DNA of 17,327 nt from CAVSWN01 sp046728115 (GCA_046728115.1 JBKPDW010000379.1:1-17327), one strand, 5' to 3'. Positions 1 to 7,623 are shown, counted from the stretch's first letter. Notes: generated by a model from the sequence alone, not told the origin. Numbers and translations are program-made.

Positions 1-232
1 CGATGTACAAGGGGCCATTCAGATCATTGAGGAACAGCCTCGAGGCACCACCCGGCTCCTCGCGAAGGGAATTCACGCGCGCGAGCAGTCCGTCGGTCTG
101 GCCCTTGCCTTCGAGGAGACCGGTGATCGGCAGGGCGGCATAATCCACGACTTCGAGGGTGCCCCCTGTCGACGCCGCGACGGCGGCGCAGGTAGTCAGG
201 AGCACTACGGCGCTGACACTCCGCCAATGCAT
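1..232 (-). CDS. Secreted PQQ-dependent sugar (glucose/sorbosone-type) dehydrogenase, 5' part only
   Basis: Reading the complement from the ATG at 232-230 gives an open frame of 77 codons that runs off the left edge. It opens with a Sec-type signal peptide (MHWRSVSAVVLLTTCAAVAA). The mature part contains LPITGLLEGKGQTDGLLARV, then REEPGG and LFLNDLNGPLYI. The GKGQTDG, REEPGG and NDLNGPLYI pattern resembles the N-terminus of secreted PQQ-dependent sugar dehydrogenases of Acidobacteria, as I remember them. Such proteins are periplasmic beta-propellers that oxidise sugars and pass electrons to the respiratory chain. The catalytic and PQQ-binding parts lie outside the window, so the enzyme class is inferred from the N-terminus alone. 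The gene is divergent from the IclR regulator with 129 bp between the two starts, so IclR may control it too. No strong ribosome-binding site is visible. Confidence 0.62.
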   Translation of the reverse strand, partial: MHWRSVSAVVLLTTCAAVAASTGGTLEVVDYAALPITGLLEGKGQTDGLLARVNSLREEPGGASRLFLNDLNGPLYI

Positions 233-321
233 GATGTTGGATGATACCCGAGCTCCGATCCATCGAATTGAAACGGACCGGTTGTGCGTCGTTTTTTATG
301 ACTTTCGCGGTGACGCACACA

Positions 322-351
322 TTGACAGCGTAGTTCACGGTACGATATATC
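322..351 (+). promoter_or_regulatory. Candidate sigma70 promoter of the IclR gene
   Basis: A perfect -35 hexamer TTGACA lies at 322-327. A -10-like TATATC lies at 346-351 with an 18-bp spacer (ATATAT at 345-350 with 17 bp is the alternative). Transcription would then start at about 356-360, only a few bases before the ATG at 362. No Shine-Dalgarno sequence precedes that ATG, which fits a leaderless or nearly leaderless message. Confidence 0.5.
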
Positions 352-353
352 GT
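342..353. promoter_or_regulatory. Perfect 12-bp palindrome, candidate IclR operator
   Basis: ACGATATATCGT is its own reverse complement. It covers the candidate -10 element of the iclR-like gene and ends 8 bp before its start codon. IclR-family repressors commonly bind palindromes overlapping their own promoter or a divergent one. A protein bound here would block RNA polymerase, so autorepression is the natural inference; binding itself is not shown by the sequence. Confidence 0.45.
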
Positions 354-361
354 CTCACCTA

Positions 362-1210
362 ATGAAACGGCCGCGGAAACGTGCCGCTGCCACACGCTAC
401 ACGGTCGACGCGGCGGCGAAGGCTCTGGAACTCCTGAGCGTGTTTTCGTTTCGCGAGCCGCGGTTGTCCCTCGCCGATCTCGGGAGCCGCACTGGCATTC
501 CCCGTGCCACGGCCTTCCGCCTGCTTTCGACGCTCGAGCAGGCCGGGTTTCTCGCGAAGGTGCACGGTGCCTACCAGCTCGGAATCAAGTGCTTCGTGCT
601 CGGCAACATCGTCGCCGGTGGGCTCGACCTGCGCGAGACGGCGCATCCGCATCTGTCGGCGCTGCGCGATGCGACCCACGAGACAACGCAGATTGCGATC
701 CTCGATCACTGGCAGGTGGTGTATCTGGAGCGCATGCTGTCGCCGCTGCCGGTAGGATTCATGCGATCGCGTGCGGGGGCGATTCTCCCGGCGTACTGCA
801 CCGGGCTCGGCAAGACGCTGCTGGCCTTCCGGCCCGAGGCCGAAGTGCGCGCGTGGGTGGCGACGCAGAAGTTCACGGCGCTGACGCCGCGCACGATTAC
901 GTCGGGGACGCGGCTGCTGAAGGAACTGCGCCTGACTCGCGAGCGCGGGTACGGGCTCGACGAAGAGGAGCGCGAAAAGGGTGTCTGCTGCGTGGCAGCC
1001 CCGGTTCGCAATCACACCGGGGACGTCGTTGCCGCCATCAGCGTGGCGGGGCCGACGCACCGCATGCCACGCGCGCTCGTCGGCAGTGCGATCGCCGCGG
1101 CGGTCGTCGCGGCGGCGCGCGCGATTTCCGTTGATCTGGGAGCTGTCGAAGAAGTGCAATCAGACGATCTAATCCGCGCCGGTTCGCCGGCACATGGAGG
1201 ACGAAGGTGA
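362..1210 (+). CDS. IclR-family transcriptional regulator
   Basis: The product has 282 residues, slightly longer than the usual 250-270. An N-terminal winged helix-turn-helix (about 14-75; the recognition region includes LADLGSRTGIPRATAFRLL) is followed by the GAF-like IclR effector domain (about 90-260). Family hallmarks in that domain include PAYCTGLGKTLLA at 143-155 and GVCCVAAPVRN at 207-217, then VVAAISVAGP. The family senses small organic acids, sugars or aromatics and represses or activates catabolic genes as dimers or tetramers. The basic N-terminus (KRPRKR) is typical. The ATG at 362 was chosen because it sits directly after the promoter and palindrome and retains the full HTH. The stop codon overlaps the GTG of the receptor gene by 4 bp, so regulator and receptor are translationally coupled. 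The likely targets are this locus and perhaps the divergent dehydrogenase; the effector is unknown. Confidence 0.9.
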   Translation: MKRPRKRAAATRYTVDAAAKALELLSVFSFREPRLSLADLGSRTGIPRATAFRLLSTLEQAGFLAKVHGAYQLGIKCFVLGNIVAGGLDLRETAHPHLSALRDATHETTQIAILDHWQVVYLERMLSPLPVGFMRSRAGAILPAYCTGLGKTLLAFRPEAEVRAWVATQKFTALTPRTITSGTRLLKELRLTRERGYGLDEEEREKGVCCVAAPVRNHTGDVVAAISVAGPTHRMPRALVGSAIAAAVVAAARAISVDLGAVEEVQSDDLIRAGSPAHGGRR

Positions 1211-4200
1211 AAAGAGCGGCTGTGGGTTTCTTGGCAGCGGCGTGTCTCGTTCCCGTGTCGCTCGTGGCGCAAGCCGTGACCGGCACCATTCTCGGCGCCG
1301 TCACCGATACGACCGGCGCGGTCATGCCCGGCGTCACGGTGACGCTGACGAATGCCGGCACCGGTCTGGTGCGCGTGGTCGTGACGGATTCGAACGGCGA
1401 GTACACGGCGCCGTCGCTCCCGACCGGCCGGTACGTCGTCAAAGCGGAGCTGCCGGGCTTCAAGACCGTGACCGTGCCCGACGCCGACCTCGGCGTCGAT
1501 CAGAAAATACGCATCAACGTCAAACTCGAGGTGGGCGCCGTCGAGGAGTCGGTGACAGTGACCGGCACGTCCCCCATCGTGCAGACCTCCACGTCCGAGC
1601 TGGGAACGACGGTTGGAGAGGAACAGATCAAGACGCTGCCCCTCAACGGCCGCAACTTCGTCAACCTCACCCGTACCGTTCCCGGCGTCGTGCGCGGTAT
1701 TCCGGGGGCCAACATAGACGGGGCAGGGAGCCTGGCCTGGCGCGCATCGGCATCCTTCTCGGCGAACGGCCAGCGGCCGCGCGACAACAACTACATGCTC
1801 GATGGCGTGGACAACAACGAAACGTGGCTGCAGACGGTCGTGCTGTTCCCGAGCGTCGACGCGCTCGACGAGTTCAAGCTGCAGACCAGCACGTATTCCG
1901 CCGAGTTCGGCCGCTCGCTGGGCGGCGTCGTGAACCTGCAGATCAAGTCGGGCACCAACGTGACGCACGGCAGCGGCTTCGAGTTCCTGCGCAACGACGC
2001 CTTCGATGCGAACAACTTCTTCAACATCCGCGCCGGGCGCGAGAAGCCCGACTTCAGCCAGCATCAGTTCGGCGGGACCTACGGCGGCCCGATCGCCAAG
2101 GACAAGAGCTTCGTGTTCTTCGACTACCAGGGGTATCGCGTCAGCCAGGGTGCAACGTATCTGTCGACCGTGCCGTCGGCGAAGATGCGTGCGGGCGACT
2201 TCTCGGAGCTCAATCGCGTCATCTACGACCCGATTACGCACCTGCCCTTCCCCGGCAACGTCATCCCGCAGGCGCGCTGGGATCCGGCCGCGCAGAACAT
2301 CCTCAACCAGCTGATCCCCGAAGCGAATACGGCCGGCACCGTGAGCTCCACGGGGCAGACGATCCAGAACTATCTGATCAACCCGACGATCGAACGACAG
2401 GACAATCAGATTGACGTCAAGGTCGATCACCAGCTGCTGGCGAACAACCGGTTCTTCACGCGCTACAGCTATCAGAAAACGCATCGCGTGCTGCCGGCGA
2501 CGCTGCCGCACGGCGACGCCGGCTTCACCTTCGGCGCCGGCGACGGCAACATCAAGGCGCAGGGGCTGGCGTTCAACGACACACACACCTTCGGCTCGAA
2601 CCTGCTGAACGAATTCCGCTTCGGGTGGAGCTCGATCAAATTCTTCATGACGCCTGTCGACTACGGGCAGAACGTGGCGCAGAAGGTTGGCATTCCCGGC
2701 GTGAACCTCGGCGACACCACGTCGGCGATGAGCCAGATCATCTTCACGACCACAACGGGCGGCGGCAACGGTTCGAGAAACCTCGGGTCGAACGGCAACC
2801 AGCCGCTCATCACCAACCAGAACGACTTCCAGATCTTCGACAACGTCACGAAGGTGATGGGCAAGCACACGATGAAAGTCGGCGGCAGTTTCACGCACCG
2901 CTCGCGCGAAATCCTGAACGCCGACACCATCGTCGGCCGGTTCGACTTCACCCAGAACCAGACGTCCAATTGCGCGGGCATCACGAGTGGCTGCACCTTG
3001 CTGGCCAACAGCGGATTCGACGTCGCCAGCTTCCTGCTCGGCTACGCCAGCAATGCGAGCCGGACGCTCTTCGATCCGGGCACGTATACGGAGCTGCGGC
3101 CCGAATTCGCCGCCTATTTCCAGGACGACATCCGGGTGACGGCCCGGTTGACGGTCAACGCCGGACTCCGTTGGGACATGTACGTGCCGTGGGTCGAAGA
3201 AAACGACAAGCAGTCGAACTTCGACGTCTCGACCGGGCGGTTCGTCGTCGCCTCGGACGACGCGACGATCAACGGCGTCGAAGTCGGACGGTACCTGCAG
3301 ACGTATTCCAAGACCGACTTCGGCCCGCGCCTTGGCGCCGCGTACGACCTGAACGGCGACGGCCGCACGATCATCCGCGGCGGCTACGGATTGTTTTGGA
3401 ACTTCACGCCCGGCGGCACATCCTCGTCGAAGGCGCAGAACCAGCCGTTTCTCCAGGCGCAGGCCCAGACGACGAGCCTGGGGACGAACATCATCCTGTC
3501 GAATGGTCTCCCTCCGCCGCCCGGCGTGCATCCTGAGCTTCCGCCCACAGGGAACACGCGGTCGGCGTTCCTGACCGACTTCCGCGACGCGCATGCGCAC
3601 AACTTCAACGTGAACGTGCAGCGGCAATTCGGCAGCAACTACATGGTGGAGGCGGCCTATTCGGGTTCGCGCACCAGGGATGCGGCCCTGAAGGTCGATC
3701 TCAACCAGGCGACGCCCACCGTGGGCGTAACCGATCCGAATGTCAACCGGCCCTTTGCCGCGGTCTCGCCGGCGCTTCGCACCGTGGGCGCGTTGTCCAG
3801 CACGGGATATATCGAGTACAACGGCCTACTGATCAAGTTCCAGCGCCGGTCGGCCAACAACTTCTCGTTCCTGAACTCGTACACGCTTGGCCGCGCGATC
3901 GATCTGAACTCGGACAACGATGGGACGGTAACGCTCACCGACATCTTCCATCCCGAGTACAACCGCGGACCGGCGGACTACGACGTGCGTCATACGTTCA
4001 GCTCGAACTGGATTTACGAGCTGCCGTGGGCGGCGCAGCGCGCGTATGGCGGCTGGCAGGTCAGCGGCATACTCTTCATCCGGTCGGGACTCCCGATCAC
4101 AATTACTCAGTCGCAAAGCATGCTGTCGACCGGCATCACCAACAACCGTCCAAACACGATTTGCGACCCGAAGTTGTCCGACGCGACGATCGACCGATGG

Positions 4201-4515
4201 TTCAACACCGCATGCTTCCAGCAGGTAGCCGACACGACCGGGACGTTTGGAAATACCGGACGCAACTCGGTGCGCGGGCCGGGTCAGTGGAACGTCGACG
4301 CTTCGGTCATCAAGAACACCAAGTTCGGGCACGTGATGTCGGAGCTCCGGCTCGAGATCTTCAACCTGTTCAACCACAACCAGTTTGCGAATCCGAACAG
4401 CGTCTTCGGCAACTCGGCGTTCGGTACCATCTCGGCGCTGGTTGCGAGTCCCTCGTGCGCGACGTGCGGCACGACAGAGCGGCAGATCCAGATGGCGGTG
4501 AAGTTGCGGTTTTAA
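1207..4515 (+). CDS. TonB-dependent receptor, Oar-like, with N-terminal carboxypeptidase-regulatory domain
   Basis: This is an outer-membrane receptor of 1102 residues. It starts at GTG 1207, preceded by GGAGG at 1196-1200 at good spacing. The signal peptide is KRAAVGFLAAACLVPVSLVA. A carboxypeptidase-regulatory (CarboxypepD_reg) Ig-like fold follows at about 24-105 (TGTILGAVTDTTGAVMPGV and GEYTAPSLPTGRYVV). The TonB plug spans roughly 115-250 (LPLNGRNFVNL and YMLDGVDNNETW). The rest is a long beta-barrel ending in the terminal aromatic residue (KLRF) needed for outer-membrane insertion. This architecture is abundant in Acidobacteria and used for TonB-driven uptake of oligosaccharides or other large substrates. 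No SusD-like lipoprotein partner is present. The substrate cannot be read from sequence. The 4-bp overlap with the IclR gene suggests that the regulator senses the imported compound or its breakdown product. Confidence 0.92.
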   Translation: MKRAAVGFLAAACLVPVSLVAQAVTGTILGAVTDTTGAVMPGVTVTLTNAGTGLVRVVVTDSNGEYTAPSLPTGRYVVKAELPGFKTVTVPDADLGVDQKIRINVKLEVGAVEESVTVTGTSPIVQTSTSELGTTVGEEQIKTLPLNGRNFVNLTRTVPGVVRGIPGANIDGAGSLAWRASASFSANGQRPRDNNYMLDGVDNNETWLQTVVLFPSVDALDEFKLQTSTYSAEFGRSLGGVVNLQIKSGTNVTHGSGFEFLRNDAFDANNFFNIRAGREKPDFSQHQFGGTYGGPIAKDKSFVFFDYQGYRVSQGATYLSTVPSAKMRAGDFSELNRVIYDPITHLPFPGNVIPQARWDPAAQNILNQLIPEANTAGTVSSTGQTIQNYLINPTIERQDNQIDVKVDHQLLANNRFFTRYSYQKTHRVLPATLPHGDAGFTFGAGDGNIKAQGLAFNDTHTFGSNLLNEFRFGWSSIKFFMTPVDYGQNVAQKVGIPGVNLGDTTSAMSQIIFTTTTGGGNGSRNLGSNGNQPLITNQNDFQIFDNVTKVMGKHTMKVGGSFTHRSREILNADTIVGRFDFTQNQTSNCAGITSGCTLLANSGFDVASFLLGYASNASRTLFDPGTYTELRPEFAAYFQDDIRVTARLTVNAGLRWDMYVPWVEENDKQSNFDVSTGRFVVASDDATINGVEVGRYLQTYSKTDFGPRLGAAYDLNGDGRTIIRGGYGLFWNFTPGGTSSSKAQNQPFLQAQAQTTSLGTNIILSNGLPPPPGVHPELPPTGNTRSAFLTDFRDAHAHNFNVNVQRQFGSNYMVEAAYSGSRTRDAALKVDLNQATPTVGVTDPNVNRPFAAVSPALRTVGALSSTGYIEYNGLLIKFQRRSANNFSFLNSYTLGRAIDLNSDNDGTVTLTDIFHPEYNRGPADYDVRHTFSSNWIYELPWAAQRAYGGWQVSGILFIRSGLPITITQSQSMLSTGITNNRPNTICDPKLSDATIDRWFNTACFQQVADTTGTFGNTGRNSVRGPGQWNVDASVIKNTKFGHVMSELRLEIFNLFNHNQFANPNSVFGNSAFGTISALVASPSCATCGTTERQIQMAVKLRF

Positions 4516-4712
4516 GGCCTTCAGATGCCGGGGTACTACGGTGCTAGGTGCTACGGTTCCGAGGTGCTGGGTGCGGGGTGCCGATGTGCTGAGTGCCAAG
4601 TGCTGGGTGCTGGGTGCTGGGTGCCAAGTGCTGGATGCCAGGTGCCAAAGTGCTGGATGCCAGGTGCCTCTTGCCAAGGTGCCGCGTGCGACGAGAATCG
4701 CACGTGGCGCTT

Positions 4713-4748
4713 TACAGATGAGCACCATGTCACCCCTCACCATCTGTA
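4713..4748. repeat. 8-bp perfect inverted repeat at the centre of the repeat spacer
   Basis: TACAGATG (4713-4720) and CATCTGTA (4741-4748) are exact reverse complements separated by 20 bases. The pair sits where unit orientation switches from GTGCTGG-type to GGCACC-type, so it forms the tip of the larger potential foldback. There is no T-tract, so it is not a canonical terminator. Confidence 0.55.
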
Positions 4749-4874
4749 GCACGGTGGCACTGAGCACAATGGCAGCTGGCGCCATTGCACGATGCACCGT
4801 GGCACCGAGCACCGTGGCGAGCACCGTGGCACCGAGCACCATGGCACTGTGGCACCAAAGCACGCGGCACCGCG

Positions 4875-4886
4875 CATCGCGCGATG
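4875..4886. repeat. 12-bp perfect palindrome inside the repeat spacer
   Basis: CATCGCGCGATG is self-complementary. It is embedded in the first copy of the 23-bp unit at 4866-4888. The second copy (4955-4977) has one C-to-A change that breaks the palindrome, so the palindrome is probably a product of repeat evolution rather than a conserved operator. Confidence 0.4.
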
Positions 4887-4967
4887 GCACCGAGCACCAT
4901 GGCACGATGGCACCGTGGCACCAAGCACCATAGCACCTTGGCACCGAAGCACTCGGCACCGCGCATA

Positions 4968-4999
4968 GCGCGATGGCGCGATGGCGCGATGGCACGATG
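4968..4999 (+). repeat. 8-bp tandem repeat (GCGCGATG) running into a start codon
   Basis: Three exact GCGCGATG units (4968-4975, 4976-4983, 4984-4991) are followed by GCACGATG (4992-4999). The ATG of the last unit is the preferred start of the oxidoreductase gene. Each unit carries an ATG, and because the period is 8 bp these ATGs visit all three frames. No Shine-Dalgarno sequence is present upstream. Confidence 0.75.
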
Positions 5000-5992
5000 A
5001 CTGGCACTGGAGCGGCTACCGTCGCTTGGGGATTAATCGGCGCTGGCGATATCGTCCGGAAACGCGTTGCCGGAGCGTTGCGGCATGCTGCGCTGAGCAA
5101 GCTGGTTGCCGTCAGCCGCGCGCGTGCGGAGCTGGCCGAATCGTTCGCGAACGAGGTCGGTGCCCCGCGGTGGTACCGTGACTGGCGTGCGCTCGTCGCC
5201 GACGAGGAGCTGGATGCCGTTTACATTGCAACCCCGGTCCATCTCCACGCGGAGCAGACGATTGCGGCCGCCGCCGCCGGGAAGCACATTCTGTGTGAAA
5301 AGCCGATGGCGATGACCGCGGCCGAGTGCGACCGCATGATCGCGGCCTGCCGCGCGCACGACGTCACCCTCGGAATCGCCTACTACCGCCATTTCTATCC
5401 GGTGGTGACACGAGTAAAACAGATCATCGCATCGGGCGACATCGGTGAACCGGTGTTCGCCCAGTTGAACGCCTTCGAGTCCTTCGATCCCCCACGCGAT
5501 GATCCGCGGGCGTGGCTGCTGCAGCCTTCCATGTCGGGCGGCGGACCGATGATGGACTTCGGCTGTCATCGGATCGAAGTGCTGCTCAACCTATTTGGGT
5601 GCGCGGTCCGCCAGACTGCCAGTGTGACCGCCAACGTCGTCTTCGATCGGCAGGTGGAGGATACTGCTGCCGTCCTCCTGCGCTTCGAGTCGGGTCCGTG
5701 CGCGGCCGTTGTGGTGACGCATGCCTCGTACGAGCGTCAAGACACCCTGCGGGTGTTCGGCACGCGCGGGGCGATCCATATCGACGACTTGAACGCCGGC
5801 ACCGTGCGGGTGCGCGCCGGCGCCGAGTGCGTCGAAGAGCATCCGCCAGCCGCAAATGTTCATATTCCGCTCATCGAGGATTTCATCGACGCGGTGCGTA
5901 CGGGCCGCGAGCCGGCCGTCACCGGAGCCACCGGACGGGCCGTGGCTGACATCGAGGATGCCATTTATGCTGTCGCGCCGTCAGGTCGTTAA
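4997..5992 (+). CDS. Gfo/Idh/MocA-family NAD(P)-dependent oxidoreductase
   Basis: The product is a cytoplasmic dehydrogenase of 331 residues, a normal family length. An N-terminal Rossmann fold carries the dinucleotide-binding GLIGAGDIV at 12-20 and ends with the family hallmark CEKPMAM, in which E101-K102-P103 contact cofactor and substrate. The C-terminal alpha/beta domain contains GGGPMMDFGCH (181-191), whose Asp187 and His191 match the conserved D-x-x-x-H catalytic pair. The family oxidises or reduces hydroxyls of sugars, inositols and related polyols. Several ATGs lie in the upstream repeat; 4997 is preferred because it leaves the usual short lead before the first beta strand, while 4973 would add eight repeat-encoded residues. 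The 3' end overlaps the SMP-30-like gene by 26 bp. Together with the receptor and the lactonase-like protein this suggests sugar-type catabolism; the substrate is unknown. Confidence 0.88.
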   Translation: MTGTGAATVAWGLIGAGDIVRKRVAGALRHAALSKLVAVSRARAELAESFANEVGAPRWYRDWRALVADEELDAVYIATPVHLHAEQTIAAAAAGKHILCEKPMAMTAAECDRMIAACRAHDVTLGIAYYRHFYPVVTRVKQIIASGDIGEPVFAQLNAFESFDPPRDDPRAWLLQPSMSGGGPMMDFGCHRIEVLLNLFGCAVRQTASVTANVVFDRQVEDTAAVLLRFESGPCAAVVVTHASYERQDTLRVFGTRGAIHIDDLNAGTVRVRAGAECVEEHPPAANVHIPLIEDFIDAVRTGREPAVTGATGRAVADIEDAIYAVAPSGR

Positions 5993-7082
5993 AGCGATCG
6001 GCTCGGTCGGAGGTGTGCTGCTGACCGGGCGGTTCGCCGCCGCGCAGACACCGCAGCCACCTGGACCGCCGAGCACGGTAACGATCCCGCCGCGCGACTT
6101 CGGTCCGAACGCGCCGCCGACCACCTACTTCACCGATCCCGACATCGTCGTAGTGGATCCGCTCTTCGGCGCCTACGTTCAGCGAAATTCGGCAATCACG
6201 CGCCTCTGGACCGGCGGCCTGTGGTGCGAAGGGCCCGCGTGGTGCGGGCAAGGACGGTATCTGGTCTGGAGCGACATCCCCAACGATCGCCAGCTTCGCT
6301 GGCTCGACGACGACAATCGCGTAACTGTGTTCCGGCACCCGTCCAACAACTCGAACGGCAACACGTTCGACTTCGAAGGGCGCCAGCTTTCGTGCGAGCA
6401 CCTCACGCGGCGCGTCGTTCGTTACGAGCACGACGGCAGCGTCACCGTTATCGCGGATGCCTACGACGGCAAGAAGCTCAACTCACCGAACGATGTAGCC
6501 GCGCACCGCGACGGCAGCTACTGGTTTACCGATCCGCCGTACGGGCGCAGCCTGTACGAAGGACAGCCCGAACCTCGCGAGCTGCCGACCGGGGTCTATC
6601 GCGTGGACAAGAGCGGCAAGATAACGCAGGTCGTAACCGAACAGCAGGTTCCCGATCCGAATGGAATCGCCTTCTCTCCCGACTACAAGAGGCTGTATGT
6701 CGTCAGCACTGGCAAGGGACCGGGCGATACCGGGCCGGGCGGCAACGGCGACATGTTTGCGCTCGACGTAAACCCGGACGGGACGACGTCCAATCCGAAG
6801 CGATTCGCGGACTTCATGATCGACGGCGTGAAATGCTCGCCCGATGGCGTGCGCTGCGATGTGGCCGGCAACGTGTGGTGCTCGAGCAACGCCGGCCGCA
6901 CGGTCGGCTACAACGGCGTTACCGTCTGGACGCCGCAAGGCAAGCTGATTGGCCGCATCCGCCTGCCCGAGGTATGCGCGAATCTCTGTTTCGGCGGACC
7001 CAAGCGCAATCGCCTCTTCATGGCCGCGAGCCAGTCGCTGTACGCGGTATACGTCAACACGCAGGGCGCCGCTCCGGGTTAG
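5967..7082 (+). CDS. Tat-exported SMP-30/gluconolactonase-family protein
   Basis: The product has 371 residues. It starts at ATG 5967 with GAGGA at 5954-5958; a longer in-frame reading from 5856 is rejected because it lies inside the oxidoreductase gene and would bury the signal. The N-terminus is a twin-arginine-like signal (SRRQVVKAIGSVGG, cleavage near AAAQ at 24-27). The remainder is a six-bladed beta-propeller. Candidate metal ligands match those of SMP-30 lactonases: E88 in CEGPAW, N175 in SPNDV, N232 in DPNGIAF and D293 in SPDGV. Family members hydrolyse aldonolactones or other esters using a divalent cation. A periplasmic lactonase next to a sugar-type dehydrogenase is a sensible pairing, although the dehydrogenase is cytoplasmic and the lactonase exported, so they may act on different steps. 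A candidate terminator overlaps the stop codon. Confidence 0.87.
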   Translation: MLSRRQVVKAIGSVGGVLLTGRFAAAQTPQPPGPPSTVTIPPRDFGPNAPPTTYFTDPDIVVVDPLFGAYVQRNSAITRLWTGGLWCEGPAWCGQGRYLVWSDIPNDRQLRWLDDDNRVTVFRHPSNNSNGNTFDFEGRQLSCEHLTRRVVRYEHDGSVTVIADAYDGKKLNSPNDVAAHRDGSYWFTDPPYGRSLYEGQPEPRELPTGVYRVDKSGKITQVVTEQQVPDPNGIAFSPDYKRLYVVSTGKGPGDTGPGGNGDMFALDVNPDGTTSNPKRFADFMIDGVKCSPDGVRCDVAGNVWCSSNAGRTVGYNGVTVWTPQGKLIGRIRLPEVCANLCFGGPKRNRLFMAASQSLYAVYVNTQGAAPG

Positions 7083-7092
7083 AGCGTTTTTT
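7070..7092 (+). terminator. Candidate intrinsic terminator of the receptor-oxidoreductase-lactonase unit
   Basis: CGCTC (7070-7074) pairs with GAGCG (7082-7086) around a 7-base loop and is followed at once by six T residues (7087-7092). The stem is short but GC-rich, and the T-tract is uninterrupted. The stem includes the stop codon of the SMP-30-like gene. Confidence 0.5.
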
Positions 7093-7191
7093 CGGATCCG
7101 TGTAGCACGCGGTGATGGCTGTCCGTCCTTAGGTACCTCGTGCTTCGTGCCTGGTCCGTCCACGAGTCCAGGGTCCAATAGTGCTGGTCCC

Positions 7192-7217
7192 CCTTGGCGG
7201 CGTGATGCGCCGCCAGG
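7192..7217. repeat. Strong GC-rich hairpin without T-tract
   Basis: TGGCGGCG (7195-7202) pairs with CGCCGCCA (7208-7215) around a TGATG loop, and CC/GG pairs extend the stem past a single bulged T. No T-tract follows on either strand, so it is not a classical intrinsic terminator. It could act as an mRNA end-protecting or REP-like element. Confidence 0.5.
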
Positions 7218-7437
7218 ACGCGGAACCGGGTGAAGCGAACGCTGCCGACGGCCTCGCATTCGGGGGCCTTCTGCGGACCGCGTTTGAACGAGCGTGATCG
7301 GCGGAAGACGATAAAACGCGAGCCGAGGGCTGCTCAGCCGCGTCGATCGAGGAGGGTCACGCGATCCGGCGAATTACCGAATTCAGACCTGTTCGTGCGG
7401 CATGCCGGTCGCATCACATCGACGCGCCCATCGACAG

Positions 7438-7458
7438 ACGCGCCCGAGGGCGCGTTTT
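7438..7458 (+). terminator. Terminator-like hairpin with short T-tail
   Basis: ACGCGCC (7438-7444) and GGCGCGT (7449-7455) form a 7-bp stem with a CGAG loop, followed by TTT, so four T residues run across 7455-7458. Read on the plus strand it resembles an intrinsic terminator, yet no intact plus-strand gene ends just before it. It could be a backup terminator for the unit ending at 7082. Confidence 0.4.
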
Positions 7459-7623
7459 ACCACGCTCGTTCCCCGCGGGCGGCAGAAGGTCCGCGAGTGC
7501 GAGGCGGCGATCGCTTGTGTTGACCGCATTGGGCCGGGGGCAGACACGGCCCCAAGGCGCGCGCAAGGCCCAAAAGCTGACGCTACACGGAACTGAAATA
7601 CGGAATAGGAGTTTCTGCACTGG

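Larger units (their letters stand above)
4516..4996. repeat. Degenerate short-tandem-repeat spacer with two mutually inverted halves
   Basis: No credible gene lies here; open frames through it give only low-complexity peptides. The left half (about 4540-4690) is built from GTGCTGG and GGTGCC units. Examples are three perfect heptamers at 4600-4606, 4607-4613 and 4614-4620, and a 21-bp unit repeated exactly at 4626-4646 and 4648-4668. The right half (about 4750-4980) uses the opposite orientation: GGCACCGAGCACC occurs exactly at 4801-4813, 4828-4840 and 4886-4898. A 23-bp unit at 4866-4888 recurs at 4955-4977 with one mismatch. The complement of GGCACCGAGCACC matches GGTGCTGGGTGCC at 4613-4625 at 12 of 13 positions, so a read-through transcript could fold the halves together. 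An 8-bp inverted repeat (TACAGATG at 4713-4720, CATCTGTA at 4741-4748) marks the midpoint. Confidence 0.85.
7083..7623. other. Gene-free spacer with GC-rich hairpins
   Basis: I find no believable coding sequence on either strand; the open frames present have Arg/Pro-rich translations without domains and no proper ribosome-binding sites. The region holds the T-tract of the upstream terminator, a long hairpin at 7192-7217, a direct repeat GACGCGCCC at 7421-7429 and 7437-7445, and a hairpin with a T-tail at 7438-7458. Together with the pseudogene to its right it looks like decayed sequence. Confidence 0.6.

Noticed and set aside
24..395. 123-codon minus-strand frame at the left edge
   Set aside because: It is a shadow of the truncated PQQ-type dehydrogenase frame starting at 232, which has a signal peptide and family motifs.
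1012..3627. 871-codon open frame on the minus strand
   Set aside because: It is antisense to the TonB-dependent receptor and IclR genes, both with clear domains. The product is Arg/Val/Glu-rich without recognisable motifs, a common result of GC-rich codon bias.
4797..4960. Possible CRISPR array
   Set aside because: GGCACCGAGCACC recurs, but spacing is irregular, units are degenerate, the sequences between them are themselves repeat-derived and no cas genes are present.
3826..5100. 424-codon minus-strand frame through the repeat spacer and receptor 3' end
   Set aside because: The N-terminal half is repeat-encoded low-complexity sequence and the rest is antisense to the receptor. Other frames through 4525-4966 have the same problem.
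5856..5966. Longer N-terminus for the SMP-30-like protein
   Set aside because: The extra 37 residues lie inside the oxidoreductase gene and would place the twin-arginine signal internally. The ATG at 5967 has its own GAGGA.
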